64,000 bases of DNA from Saururus chinensis (Eukaryota; Streptophyta; Magnoliopsida; Piperales; Saururaceae), in the NCBI GenBank assembly GCA_035235625.1, contig CP141143.1:3702501-3766500 (forward strand), written 5' to 3'. Under the pieces are notes generated by a model. It saw nothing but the letters and a program-made list of their open reading frames with translations. It did not search any database and was not told the DNA's origin. Within the stretch, counting starts at the first letter, position 1, and the number at the start of each line of letters is the position of its first letter. A program made the translations under genes and the position numbers. This document shows positions 46,792-58,485 of the stretch, piece by piece.

Positions 46792-48927
46792 GTAATGTCA
46801 TTGTTCAATCATAGATTTTTTTTTAAAAAAAAACAAGCATTCATATTGAGGGATTCTAACATTTTGTAATGTGACTTTTGATTGATGATTTTGTTCACAA
46901 TGTCTAATAGGTTGCAAGACGCCTTTAATGAAAAATCTTTTATGCTCTATTAAGACAATGAGTCTAGCATAAAAAATGCATGTGAACTTTTAATATTTGA
47001 GATTGACATACGACAGTGTACACACTAACTTATATTAGTGGGTAGTGGCGCTAATATGTACTTAGTATGTGTGTCATTGATTTTATAAATAAAAGTATAC
47101 ATTTCTTATGGTGGGCTCCAAATTAAAAATGCTTCATACGGTAAACTTTTAATCAATTCTATTTTTGGCATGTAATTTGCAAGTACATTGCTTTAATCAC
47201 TATTCACTATCTATATCAAGCCTTATTGATCGTGATTTCTTAATGCCGATTTACAAATATAAAATTCATCATCGGAACAGTGAAAGACAAATGTAGATAC
47301 ATACAAAGTGGAAAAGGACTCCAATTTTTCTTATTTTCTTTTTAACAACGAAATGCCACTCGAAAGTCGAAAGTTGAAAACTGGAGTGGACTATCTTACA
47401 TAATAATTTTGCAGCCTCACTTGGACGGCCACAAATTATAAAAATAGATAAGATTCATACACATATCGAGGGAAATTTTGTTTTGAAAATTATATTTTGG
47501 GATCCTCTTCAGACCACTTTGCTAGGTACAAGAGGGATTGACCGAGGAACCATGCAGCACAAAAAGTCTTTCCTTTGCTGGCGGGCATGTTTTGTTGCCA
47601 GTTTTCACATACACATATTCAATCAGCCATAGATCTCCTTGTGCTCCTAAGAAACATGTCGTTCTGTACCCACTATAAGGGTCCAAATATATTGTGCATG
47701 TATAAAAGAATCATTTATAATGTGTTTTATGTTGCAATACATTACATGCATATACCTCTCAGCCTAATATTCCATAACACCCTGATGTATAACTAGTTGT
47801 TAATTCAATTAAAAGGTAAGAGGAAGAAAAGAAGAGATAAAAGGATCAATGGCTGCTCTCACTTTGGAAAAGAAAAAGAGAAAAAGCTTGTAATCATGCA
47901 CGAGTGGGGAGATTTCTTTCAGGAGCATCTCACGTGCTCTGAGCTGCATTCTATTGCATAATGCGTGAGACTGTCACGTGCAAATGCTATTTGTGTAGGG
48001 CCAGTGCCCCAGCTCGGTTAAGGACATTCTATGATTAATTTACTCCTGCCAGATGTCTATGGACATGATTAAAAAGCGAGCCTTCATGCGGCTTTATGTC
48101 TCCATGACACCCATGAAAGTGGATTGCCCGCAATGGCTAATCCATTTCAGGGTTGGCATTTTGGGACTTTATTGTTACAAGTAAAACTCATGTATTCACC
48201 GCGAATTTAAGGAAGAGAATCAGATAGCGGAAGTCAAATTGTGAACGAAGAGAAGGCTATATGCTTAAGGGGCTATTTGGGTATTGAATTGTTAAAAAAT
48301 TTAGTCAATTTAGCTTTAATTTAATAAAAATTATATAAAATTAAAAAATTAGTACTAAAGTTACATTCAAGCTGTTTCAAGCCTAAATTGACTTGAATTC
48401 CTGATCAATCGATTTAGTTTTTTAATCTTATTTTAAAAATTATAGATATTATTATTTTTTAACGGTTATTTTTTATATTGATTTGAATCTAAAAAAAATG
48501 TATTATATAGGTAGGGCCTATTTTAAAAGTTTAAAATTACCAAACATTGTAGGATCTTATTTGATAGAGTTCAAATTTAAAAACATAATAATACAAAGAA
48601 AATATATATCCGAATTTAAAAGAAAGAATTATATTAATTTAAAATTTTAAAATTGGGTTTGATGTAATATTTAAATTTATTCTAATAAATTCTCTTATTG
48701 TAATTCACGTTAGACGGTAAATTTTGTGAACTACTAAATTAATTCAATACTAATAAGAAGGGATTAGTAAGGTAAACTTTTTAAATTAATTTGCTACTAA
48801 ATTAATTTAATATCAATAAGAAAAAATTAGTAAAATAAATATTGGCTTCAGCGCTGGCCAGCTCCTGGCCTATGAGATCATGGTCAAGGTGCTCCAGTTC
48901 ACTTAGCCAGCACTAAAGCTAGCTACA
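46792..48927. other. Intergenic spacer without recognised gene
   Basis: AT-rich. No gene recognised on either strand. Confidence 0.5.
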
Positions 48928-49163
48928 ACACTGACTAAACTTCTCCTTAGTTAAAACGTGTAATTAATATTGCTAGTTGGTTGCTAATAACAGGTTTCTG
49001 GTGGAGTTCCCAAACAAAGAAAGAAGGAGGGATGGAAAGGGAATGAACACTGACTAAATTTCTCCTTAGTTAAAACGTGCAATTAATATTGCTAGTTGGT
49101 CGCTAATAACAGGTTTCTGGTAGAGTTCCCAAACAGATAAAAAAAGGAGGGATGGAAAGGGAA
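48928..49163. repeat. Tandem duplication, 119 bp x 2
   Basis: Copies start ACACTGACTAAACTTCTCCT (48928) and ACACTGACTAAATTTCTCCT (49047) and both end GAGGGATGGAAAGGGAA. Few substitutions, so it is recent. Confidence 0.9.
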
Positions 49164-49185
49164 AGAGCTCTTTGTACCAGACTCA

Positions 49186-49255
49186 TTGTGAATAACAGGA
49201 AAACTCTTCCCTTCTAGAAGTTGTGAATGGCAGGAAAACTCTTCCCTTCCAGAAG
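49186..49255. repeat. Tandem duplication, 35 bp x 2
   Basis: Copies of a unit starting TTGTGAAT(A/G)(A/G)CAGG and ending TTCC(C)TTC(T/C)AGAAG, directly after the 119-bp duplication. Confidence 0.85.
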
Positions 49256-49761
49256 AGGAAGCCTATTGACGAAGCTAAGTGACAAATTTGGGAACAGAAA
49301 CAAGGTGAACAGAGAAGACCAAACACGAATCTCGTACAGTTGGACGCATGCCAGGATTAATACGATATTTTAATCGAGCATCGTGGCTAGTGGAAGGCAG
49401 CCTGCTGCCAAAATCTTTAATTATAGTTATCGAGGCCGTTTACCTAGTTGAGCAATTAGCAATGGACTGCGTCTTATCTTCAACCTTCGCTTCAGCCTTC
49501 ATCATCATAGCTTTACAAGTTTAGTAAAAGTCATTAATTAATACTCCTTAGACCCATCTTAGTACCAGCGTCTCCACTGAAATGTGAATGCGTGGCGTTC
49601 CACTGCTTCAAATGTATTGGGACCCACCAAAAGTACAAGCACGTAGGAAAAGAATGAATGAAATAACAAAAGGAGACATGAGATCTTTTCAACTTTTGGG
49701 CTGGGCTTGTTATTCCTCGATTATGAAAAGTTTTCTTCAGTGTTAAACGGCAGACTACACA

Positions 49762-50100
49762 TAGGGATATCAGTGGGTTCGGGTATATAGTAAAACCGAC
49801 ACGATCCGACCTTAATAGGTTAAATTTAAAATTTAAAATTTAACTCGAATAGCCGCCATTCAGGCTGATTATAGGTTTGCTATTTCATTTAAATTTAGTA
49901 AAACCTAACCCGAATAAAATTATAAATATTAAATTTTTATATATTTCTTTATATTTTAATAAAATTTGACTCAACTCAACAATAACGGATCGGGTTTAAA
50001 TTTTTAAATTTAATCTAAAATTTAGGTTTATTATTTTTTAAATAATATTAGTTTCAAATTTAACGAAACCTAACCTAAACCTGACCCAATAATATCCTTA
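49762..50100. mobile_element. hAT-like MITE with 8-bp target duplication (best-preserved copy)
   Basis: Begins TAGGGATATCAGTGGGTTCG and ends CCCAATAATATCCTTA. It is flanked by ACTACACA (49754-49761) and ACTACACT (50101-50108), a 7/8 match, as expected for a hAT-superfamily insertion. 339 bp, non-coding. Confidence 0.7.
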
Positions 50101-50519
50101 ACTACACTGGGCATTATCAATTATCAATACATAGATTAAAAAAAAAGAAAGGAACTTAAGAACTCTTATCAGCCCACACCGAGAGAGAAATAGTTTTACC
50201 TGCCTAGATAGACGGTGAGTTATCCTCCCTCTTAATAAAAAGAGAAAGTCACGGTTTGGAAGAGCCCCACCTTAGAGTCCGCATCGACCACCTCCCAAAT
50301 TATGAAAGTTACATCATACATAATCTTCTAGCAAAAACAAAAAAAGTCATACAAATCCCTCCTCGCAGGTTGCGTATCTCCTAAGCGAACATGTCCCTAT
50401 TCTTATTATCAACATGTATAGTACCTTTTAACGGACGTCATAATTTTACCACTTCCTATGTCCAAACGAAAAGCTACGGTGTCCACCAAAATCACGATTG
50501 TAATTGTTGAAAATTTATC
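50101..50519. other. Spacer upstream of the U-box gene
   Basis: No gene recognised; probably includes the distal promoter of the U-box gene. No clear TATA box was found. Confidence 0.45.
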
Positions 50520-50865
50520 ATGTCCGATGGCTACTGCGTAATAAAGCAAAAGTCTGAGGGAGATATCCGGAAGCGAAAAGAAAGCGGAGTCCCGCGAGTA
50601 AGGAGGTTGAGGCTTGGCCCCGCGTTTGGTGTCTCGTTTAGATCGTCATCTCGTCTGTTTCGCATCTGCAATCTCCCTTGCTCTGCTTCTTCTCCCCCCT
50701 TTTTTCACTGGTCGACATCTCTCTCTCCCCACAGCAACCAAAGACTCGGTCTTTCTCTGCCGAATAATTTCCTTCTCTGACCTCATACCCCAGTCAGCCG
50801 CCAGCTTCGATTCTTCCTGTTTTGTTAAGCTCTTAAAAAGAAGTCAATCGATTACAAGAGAAGAA

Positions 50866-50913
50866 ATGAAATCAGGGGAAGAAGAAGAAGAAGAATTATT
50901 TTTGAACTGGTAA
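50866..50913 (+). CDS. uORF 1 upstream of the U-box gene (15 codons)
   Basis: Short acidic frame (MKSGEEEEEELFLNW) ending TAA at 50911-50913, 63 bases before the main ATG. It matters only if the leader starts upstream of it, which is not shown. Confidence 0.3.
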   Translation: MKSGEEEEEELFLNW

Positions 50914-50930
50914 TGGCTGGGTCGGAATAA
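50913..50930 (+). CDS. uORF 2 upstream of the U-box gene (5 codons)
   Basis: Begins at the ATG that overlaps the last base of the uORF 1 stop codon (TAATG) and encodes MAGSE. The TAATG overlap would allow termination-reinitiation. Confidence 0.25.
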   Translation: MAGSE

Positions 50931-50975
50931 TCAAATATATTGTTTGGCGAAGGGACGGGAAGAAGGTAAATAATT

Positions 50976-52745
50976 ATGGGGACAGGGAAGCAGCATCGGT
51001 GGAAGATGAAGATCTCCTTCCACCGATCCTCCCCCTCCGACCCGGACCGCCGGAAGCTTCCGCCTCCAGAATTCGTCTGCCCCATCTCCGGGTCCCTTAT
51101 GGCCGACCCCGTTATTGTTCCTTCCGGCCAGACCTTTGAGCGCAGCTTTATCCTCGCCTGCAGAGAGCTTGGCTACTCCCCTTGTCTCCCCGATGGCTCC
51201 CGCCCCGACCTCTCCTCCCTCATCCCCAATCTCGCCCTCAAGTCCGCCGTCCTCGGCTGGTGCGACTCGACATGCGTTGACCACCCCACTCCTCTCTCTC
51301 TCGACGCTGCCAGGGACCTTGTCCGCCGCCTCATCTCTTCCTCCAGGGAACTCCGCGGATCCCCCCAGGCACAACACAACTCCTCCTCCTCCACCGCGAC
51401 TGCGCGTGCCAAGAGCAGCAAGGAGGGACCTTTCCTTGTGGAAGAGAAAGAGGCGACGGCGGCGGCGCCGGCAGTCGTCGTGGAGACTTCGGAGAGAGAA
51501 TTACTGGAGGGCGTCGCAGAGCACCCTCAGGTGAAGTACTTCTACGCCGCGACGGAGGTAAACCGCCGCGCGAAGCCGCTCTACTTGTCCAGCTCGGAGG
51601 AGTTAGTGTCGGCAGCGCCAACGACGCCGTTACCCCTCGCCACGAAGCCCGCTTGCTTCTCCGCCGCCAATTCCTCGTCCTCTTCTTCGGTGACGGATGT
51701 CGAGTCCCTTGCCCCCGCCTCCGCCACAGTTCAGGAGGAAGAGATCTACACCAAGCTCAGGAGCACCCAGGAGCTGGAGCAGGAGGAAGGGCTGATTTCT
51801 CTAAGGGGGATCACCAAGACCAGCCCGGAGCAGAGGGTCTCCCTGTGCACGCCGCGGTTGCTGGCGGCGCTCCGGCCGCTCCTGGTCTCCCGCTACTCAG
51901 GTATCCAGGTCAACGCGGTGGCCTCCCTCGTAAATTTGTCGCTGGAGAAGATCAATAAGGTCCAGATTGTGCGGTCTGGGACGGTCCCCCCGCTAATCGA
52001 CGCGCTCAAGGGCGGCTTCGCGGAGGCGCAGGAGCACGCGGCGGGCGCCATCTTTAGCCTGGCCCTCGACGACGAGAACAAGATGGCGATCGGGGTCCTC
52101 GGAGCACTCCCGCCGCTGCTCCACCTGTTGGCGCGCTCGGAGGCCGAGCGGGCCCGGCAGGACGCCGCCTTGGCCCTCTACCACCTCTCCCTGGCCCAGT
52201 CCAATCGGTCGAAGCTGGTTAAGTTGGGGGCTATCCCGAATCTGCTGGCTCTGGCGCGGAGCGGGGGCGGCGATGGGCTGGCGACTAGGGCACTAATCAT
52301 ACTGTGCAACTTGGCGGCGAGCGCGGAGGGGCGGGCAGCGCTGCTAGATGCTCACGCGGTGGAGAGGGTGGTGAGAATGCTGGCAGAGGTGGGGACAGGG
52401 GCAGCGGATGGCGCGGCTATGAGGGAGAGCTGCGTGGCAGTGCTGTACGCACTTAGCCAGAGCGGGATGAGGTTCAGGGGGTCGGCGAAGGCGGCGGGGG
52501 CGGTGGAGGTGCTGAGGGAGGTGGCGCAGACGGGGGGAGAGCGGGCGAGGGAGAAGGCGAAGAGGATGCTAAGGATGCTGAGGGAGAGGAGGAGCGAGGA
52601 AGGGTTGTCGCTGGGAGGGGATGAGGAGGAGGAGGACGACGTCTGGGAAAGGGACGACGGGAGGGAGTCGGATTCAGTGGTGGCGTTTCGGCGGAGGCTG
52701 GGTATCGGGAGGAACGTGGCGGGTCCCAACTCCACCGAATTCTGA
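50976..52745 (+). CDS. U-box/ARM-repeat E3 ubiquitin ligase (PUB38-41 type)
   Basis: An intronless 589-residue protein. The U-box is at about 31-105 (PEFVCPISGSLMADPV, SGQTFERS, IPNLALKSAVLGWC); it recruits E2 enzymes without zinc. A low-complexity Ser/Ala/Glu-rich linker (about 125-250) is followed by Armadillo repeats (about 270-540), seen as SGIQVNAVASLVNLSL, AQEHAAGAIFSLALDD, ARQDAALALYHLSLAQS and ATRALIILCNLAA. A charged tail ends the protein. Layout and length fit the PUB38/39/40/41 group, several of which regulate hormone signalling or stress; the exact orthologue cannot be set by eye. The protein should act in the cytosol or nucleus as a substrate-selecting ligase. The start is the first in-frame ATG before the U-box. 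Strongly GC-rich, particularly at third positions. Confidence 0.95.
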   Translation: MGTGKQHRWKMKISFHRSSPSDPDRRKLPPPEFVCPISGSLMADPVIVPSGQTFERSFILACRELGYSPCLPDGSRPDLSSLIPNLALKSAVLGWCDSTCVDHPTPLSLDAARDLVRRLISSSRELRGSPQAQHNSSSSTATARAKSSKEGPFLVEEKEATAAAPAVVVETSERELLEGVAEHPQVKYFYAATEVNRRAKPLYLSSSEELVSAAPTTPLPLATKPACFSAANSSSSSSVTDVESLAPASATVQEEEIYTKLRSTQELEQEEGLISLRGITKTSPEQRVSLCTPRLLAALRPLLVSRYSGIQVNAVASLVNLSLEKINKVQIVRSGTVPPLIDALKGGFAEAQEHAAGAIFSLALDDENKMAIGVLGALPPLLHLLARSEAERARQDAALALYHLSLAQSNRSKLVKLGAIPNLLALARSGGGDGLATRALIILCNLAASAEGRAALLDAHAVERVVRMLAEVGTGAADGAAMRESCVAVLYALSQSGMRFRGSAKAAGAVEVLREVAQTGGERAREKAKRMLRMLRERRSEEGLSLGGDEEEEDDVWERDDGRESDSVVAFRRRLGIGRNVAGPNSTEF

Positions 52746-55057
52746 TCAAGTGGGTGTCGTTGATCTCTGTTTTTTTTTCATTTTTGTAATTAATTTATTT
52801 GGAAAAAACTATTATTCGTTATCTTGCATAGTTTTTGATTTTTCAATCCACTTGCTTTGTACGAGCCTAGGGTTTTGTTTTTACTTTCATTTCATAATAG
52901 TTCTGTATAAATTTTAAAAAAACATTGAGTTAGGGATGGATGGAAGGAAGGGAGGTGGATGTAATCCAAAGTGTAAACAAATTGCAAGTTTGTAGATGTA
53001 GTTTGGTTTAGACGAAAGAGAGTTGACTGAGACTCTTGATTGGAAATTCACAAGTCATTAATGGTGAGTTGTTATGTGTTAAGATAGAATAATGATATCC
53101 TCACAACGAGAAACTTTTGGGTGTATGTAGCTTACTGTGCTGTCCGTGTATTACACCAGTTAAAATATGACCCATGTACATCTAACAACGGTAAATAGGC
53201 AGGTGTCCCATACACTACGCTAATAAGTCATTTAGTGGTATAATACATGGAGAGCACAATATGCACATAAATTTTTTTTACCTGCAACACGATGAAACTT
53301 TTGAGTCGGGTTGAGATAGATGACAACACGGTTTCCCCTCTTCCTGACCGGGAAGGCGATCTTCTCGTGTGGCCCGACGGACCCTAAAACTCTATAATTT
53401 TGATGCAGTTAAGGGTTGTCGCTTTAAAAAAATTGAGAGGTGCGAAAGGTACAAGAACAAGGATGGGCATCAAGTTCTTCTCGTTAATATTCGATTCTAG
53501 TTTTAATGGTCAGGAAAATTAATTTGTACTTATTTCACGAAGTCAAACTTTGAACTTTCTTAAAAGCTTATTTTTGGCTGAAAGTATAAAAAGAATAAAA
53601 AAAGAAAAGAGATATATTTTCGTACCCTTTTTATCTACCTACACTTTACAATGCTACATCAATGGAAGGCAATATCTATATAAATAATAGTATCAAATAG
53701 ATATTGGTATACATCGATAATATGTTTGGTATATGCTGAAATAGTAAGAGACTCTTTGATATACATAAAAAAAATATTATAATTAATAATATATTATTAT
53801 AATATTTTATTTAAAACATAATAAGATTATAAAAAGTCGTATTAACTGATACGAGTGCTTTAAAATTAGTTCATTTTAGAACCATACATTGTTCCTTTTT
53901 CCCTCTTCCCTCTGTCCCATATTAAGTTCTATAAAATTAATTTATTTTAAAATTAAATAAAATATTTAATATGAGTTGTATAAATATAATGGAGAAATTT
54001 ATATGTTAGAAATTTAACTAAGTGCATAATTGTAGAACATTATATTTAAAAAAATAATTATGTTAATTGTATGAACCTACTTGTAGTGATCTTATATATT
54101 TTTTAAAAAAATATTTTTAATATAATAAAAATATTATCATCTTTAAATTTTGAAGAGGTTGAGTTTGAATAGTATTTTTATTTTTAAGAAAAAAATTATT
54201 TTTTAAATAATAAATATATTAACATATTGATACGTATCAGCTATATTGATATGATACGGTCAATAAATATCAATAATTAATTTAGGGAGCGTATTGCCCC
54301 CTATATTGTACCAATATCAATTAATACGGGTACATATCGATCGATACAACATTTTATGGCTACATCGTACGCATATAGTCATGAGGTGTTCTTAACTTGG
54401 GTTGTGAATGAGGTCAAATTAGGTTGAGTCGGGTTAGATTGGGTCAGATTTGACCTGCACTTAAATCTATAACCCCACGTTATCTATCATGTAAAAAATA
54501 CAAATCTTAAATCTACTTTGGTAGGGCTGGGTACACATGTAACTCTATTTTTAATTAAGTTTTATATTAATTTAATATTTTATACATTGTATTTACATGG
54601 GACAAACATAAACAAAATTAGATATATTCCAAAATGTTCTAAGAAGATGTCAAACACTTTGTCAGTGGCCTTTGTCTGTGACCCCAAATTTCTGAAAAAA
54701 ATTGCTATGATTCTAGAAGTAAAAAATTCATAATTGTATGCTAGACATTCCTATTTTTAGTGTCATGTTGAAGTTTATTATCTATTATTGCGGTATACTT
54801 ACTCCAAAGCAAGATACGGAGAAGTCCATGGATTTTGTGCTTCATCAATCATGTATGCTTGATGTCATTTTCTACTTCGCGACACACATTTGTTATGGGA
54901 TGAAGAGTGAAGACGAAGAGATGAGATAACACTTGACTGTAAAAAATGGAGACCAATCAGCCCACTAATATTTAAAGTCAAAATATTTAAATATTTTTAC
55001 TAATGCATATAGCATCATTGTGTAACAAGAGAGACAACATCTTTAGAAGAAGAAAAA
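52746..55057. other. AT-rich spacer
   Basis: The first part is probably the U-box 3' UTR. From about 53650 to 54360 the sequence is rich in GATAC/GTATC and ATCGAT motifs (for example TGATACGTATCAGC, ATATGATACGG, TACATATCGATCGATAC), which suggests an old repeat. A fragment near 54390-54480 with GGTTGAGTCGGGTTAGATTG resembles the interior of the TAGGGATG MITE family. No gene recognised. Confidence 0.45.
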
Positions 55058-57275
55058 TGTAAGGTCCCTGATTTTTCTACGATTTTCTGGGATTTTTTTG
55101 CCATTTTTCTGGTCATTTTCGGCAGGAAAATATGACGTTTCAGCGTATGGGTATTTGTGTCTTTTCCCCGTATTTATACCCGTAGAGTCGGGTGTGGGGC
55201 TTAGTCGCGGGCCACGGGCCTTGCTGCGCGCTTACGGCGCGAATTTTGGAGGTTCGACGTGTAACCAGTGGGTTAACGCGCATTGGGGACGTAAGTGGGA
55301 AAAAAAAAGGAGAACGGATAAAAGATTGGGCTCGGCCCGATCCAGAAAAATGTGAACAGTGCAACCACCGCCCCCATTTCCGCCTTTTCACTGTGCCTGG
55401 CCGCCGCCGGCCGTCGGTGGGCCAGAGGGCCGCCTCACGGGCTCCGCCCTGGCCGTGCGACGGCAGGGGAGCTGCCGTCCCGGCCCCACGGCCGCTCCGC
55501 CCCCACTTTTCCGGTGAGCCCCCCTTTTCTGATTTGTGCGGTACCGCCGCCTCCGTGAGCCGGCGAGGGCCGGCCGGCCGCCCACGGCTGCGCCATGGGC
55601 CGGCGACGGCGGGAGGCCACTCCCCCCGGCCCCGGACGGCCCCAGCTCCGCCGTCCCGCTCCCCCTCTCTGCTGCCCTGTTTTCCGCCCCCACTATGGAT
55701 CGCTGTTCCGCCGCCGCCATGGGCCGGCACGGCCCGATCGGCCGGCCACAGCTCCGCCCTGGGCCGGCGACGGCGAGGAGCCCCTCCTCCTGGCCCGGTG
55801 GGCCTCGGCACCGCCGCCCCACCCTCTTTCCCCCTCTGTTCACTGTTCCGCCGACGGACGTTTGGGCAAACAGTGCCCGCTGGCGGTGATCTGCGGCCGA
55901 TTCGGCCTTCCCCCAGCCCCGCCTTGCTCCGGCGAAGGCAGTGGACTACACCTCCGTGCCCGATTCAGCCGCCGCCCCCATGGCCGCTCCGCCCTTACGG
56001 GTTTTCTTCGGTCGTCCCCTATTTTTGGCCTACGTCCGTTTTGGACGTTGTGACTGACGTTATCAGTCGGACGCCGGATTTGATTTAGCGGACCGTAGTT
56101 CGGCTCCGCCCCAGCCCGGTGACACCAGTGGACCACCCTCTGGGTCTTGTTCAGCCTTGCGGCCCGTAGCCGCAGCTAGTCCGCCTTACCGGCATGTGTG
56201 CCGTTGACCCTTCTTGCCCATTTTATGCCGTTGGTACCGGACGGCCTCGGGCAAGAATTTGTATGTCTTACCTTGACAGAAGGTGGACGAGTTCACCTGC
56301 TCAGGCCTTGGCCAGTGACGGCCTCGTGGCCTTTGCTCGACCGTGAAGCCTCCCCTTGCTCTCTGTCGTGCGAGACGCACAGCCGCCCGCACCATGGGTA
56401 TTGGTTGTGGGTGGCGATCGGCGATGTCGCCACTTAGATTGGCCACCGCTAGGGCCTTAGCCCGGTTGGCTTTTGTGGGCCATGAGTCGCCTCATTTCAG
56501 CCATCTCCCCCGCCCTTTGGGCTGCGTTCGCATGTGGCCACGCGTATACTTCTGGGTTTAGGCGCCGCATTCGTGCCGCCTAACCATCGGTTGGCTTTGC
56601 CACCGAGTGGAGTTGATCACTAGAGCCGTCCTCCACCTCTCCTTTGATTCTCGAGCGTTGCCCCACGCTCTCCGCCCTTATGTGGGCCTTTGTTGACCGG
56701 AATCGTTGCCGTTGGGTGCTGTCCACGGCCGATTTCGACGTCTTGTGGCCGGCTGTGCACGTCTTAGCCACCGGCTGATCTTTAGAGTGTACACCCTTGA
56801 CTTCGGGTTGCACCGCCACTTAGGTTGGCACGATATTTCTCCCGGCCGCCCTAGGGTGCCGCCGTGGATCGCGGGTTTTACCGCATTGATTTCTGACACT
56901 CTGTTTGGCCGTGATAGTTTCGGCGCATCCTAAAATCCTCGGGACAGCAGCTCTCTCAGCCAGGCAACGGTTTTGACTGCCAACTCCGCCGTCGACGCCG
57001 CCACCGTCAGGTGCTCGCCATCGAACGTCATGATTACGAGGTAGGGGAGCTTTGAACTCGTAAATTCATGAAGCATGCTTTGAATGAGTAGCAGCATGCT
57101 AGGATTGTATGATTCCATGCTTGGATGTTAAGTAACGATCCGATTGCATGATGTGCGTGTAAACATGATTGTATGGTATGATTGATATGCATGAGATGTA
57201 TGCATGTTTTATGGATGTAGATTATGTATGCGCTGGCGATGGCTAGCAAATATGTCAGTATGCTATGTATGGGGT

Positions 57276-57455
57276 ATGCACGTGCTAGTGATGGCTAGCG
57301 TGCATGTTTGAAGTATGTATGAATGTGTGTGTGTGCACGTGCTAGAGATGACTAGCGTGTACGTTTGATGTATGCATGTGCTAGTGATGGCTAGCGTGCA
57401 TGTTTGACGTGTGTATGCATGTGCTAGTGATGGCTAGCGTGCATGTTTGTATGTT
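57276..57455. repeat. Tandem array of four hairpin-forming units (about 43-58 bp)
   Basis: Core ATGCACGTGCTAGTGATGG followed by CTAGCGTGCATGTTTG. ATGCAC/GTGCAT and GCTAG/CTAGC face each other, so each unit can form a stem. Units are separated by (TG)n-rich linkers. Confidence 0.8.
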
Positions 57456-58162
57456 ATGTATGTATGGCCGTATGTGTATGTTATACGTATGTGTGAGACA
57501 TACGTATGTATGATGACTATGTGGGCAGAAGTATGGGCGATGGACAGTAAGAGGTGACAGAAGCTCTGTCTGAATTTGGATGCGGTTGTGTAAGCGTATG
57601 ACAGAGGATATGAGTATGACGGGCAAGGATTAGAATGGATCAGTTTGGGGTGAATTGTATGTTGGGCATTTGTCAGACAGTAAGAGTGTTCATAATTGTA
57701 CAAGCATAACGTACAGATTATGAAGTGAAAAATAAGTATAATAAGTGAGATATAAGTAAGAGGGCGACAACTGGGTTGGCTCTGAGGAGCGTTATTTGAG
57801 GATGTCAGTGTAAGAGGTTTTGGCCATAAGATGGATGGCAAAGTGTAAGACTGTAAGGGTTTGGTGTACGATGAGTTTTGTCCATGATGTGGACGGGTAA
57901 GTGAAGTCTGCTGCCCTGACGAACTTGGGTTTCGGATCGGGCTCAGCTTCGGTTTGACCAGTCGAGGACTGTAAGTTTGTGTGGCATAATTGTACCGCAT
58001 AATATACTTAATTCAAACTTGAATTATAAGCACAGCTAATGATAGCGTTGTGAGTTTGAGACCTGAGGGTTCGACGGATTAAGTTCCGTGTTTGAGCTGG
58101 CCGCTGATGAGTTGGCCGAGCGTTTATCATGTCTTGCCATGGTGTTTATCCAGCGGGATGTT

Positions 58163-58420
58163 GTCTGTGTGCTATGTAGAGCACCGGACGTCTGATGCTC
58201 TGCTGAGAGCGACGTTGTTTCTGATTTGGTCTGCGTGCTGCATAAGCCCAGACGTTTGATGCTCTGTTGAGAGCGATGTACGTTTCTGACTTTGTCTGCG
58301 AGCTGTATGAAGCCCAGACGTCTGATGCTCTGCTGAGAGCGACGTATGTTTTTGATTTGGTCTGTGTGCTGTGTAAGCCCAGACATTTGATGCTCTGTTG
58401 AGAGCGTTGTATGATTCCGC
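58163..58420. repeat. Tandem array, four units of about 65-66 bp
   Basis: Units start GTCTG(T/C)G(T/A)GCTG at 58163, 58229, 58294 and 58360 and contain AGACGTCTGATGCTCTGCTG followed by AGAGCG. Alternate copies share variants (GTCTGATGCTCTGCTG versus TTTGATGCTCTGTTG), pointing to a two-unit higher-order duplication. Confidence 0.85.
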
Positions 58421-58485
58421 CCAAGAGTGGCACTGTACATTTTTGCCCAGGTGGCACTGTATGTTTTCTGCCCAAGAGTGGCATT

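Noticed and set aside
55192-56088. Long open frame (298 codons) in the GC-rich part of the solo LTR
   Set aside because: Other long frames overlap it on both strands, the product is Pro/Arg low complexity, and the lack of stops is explained by GC-rich repeats.
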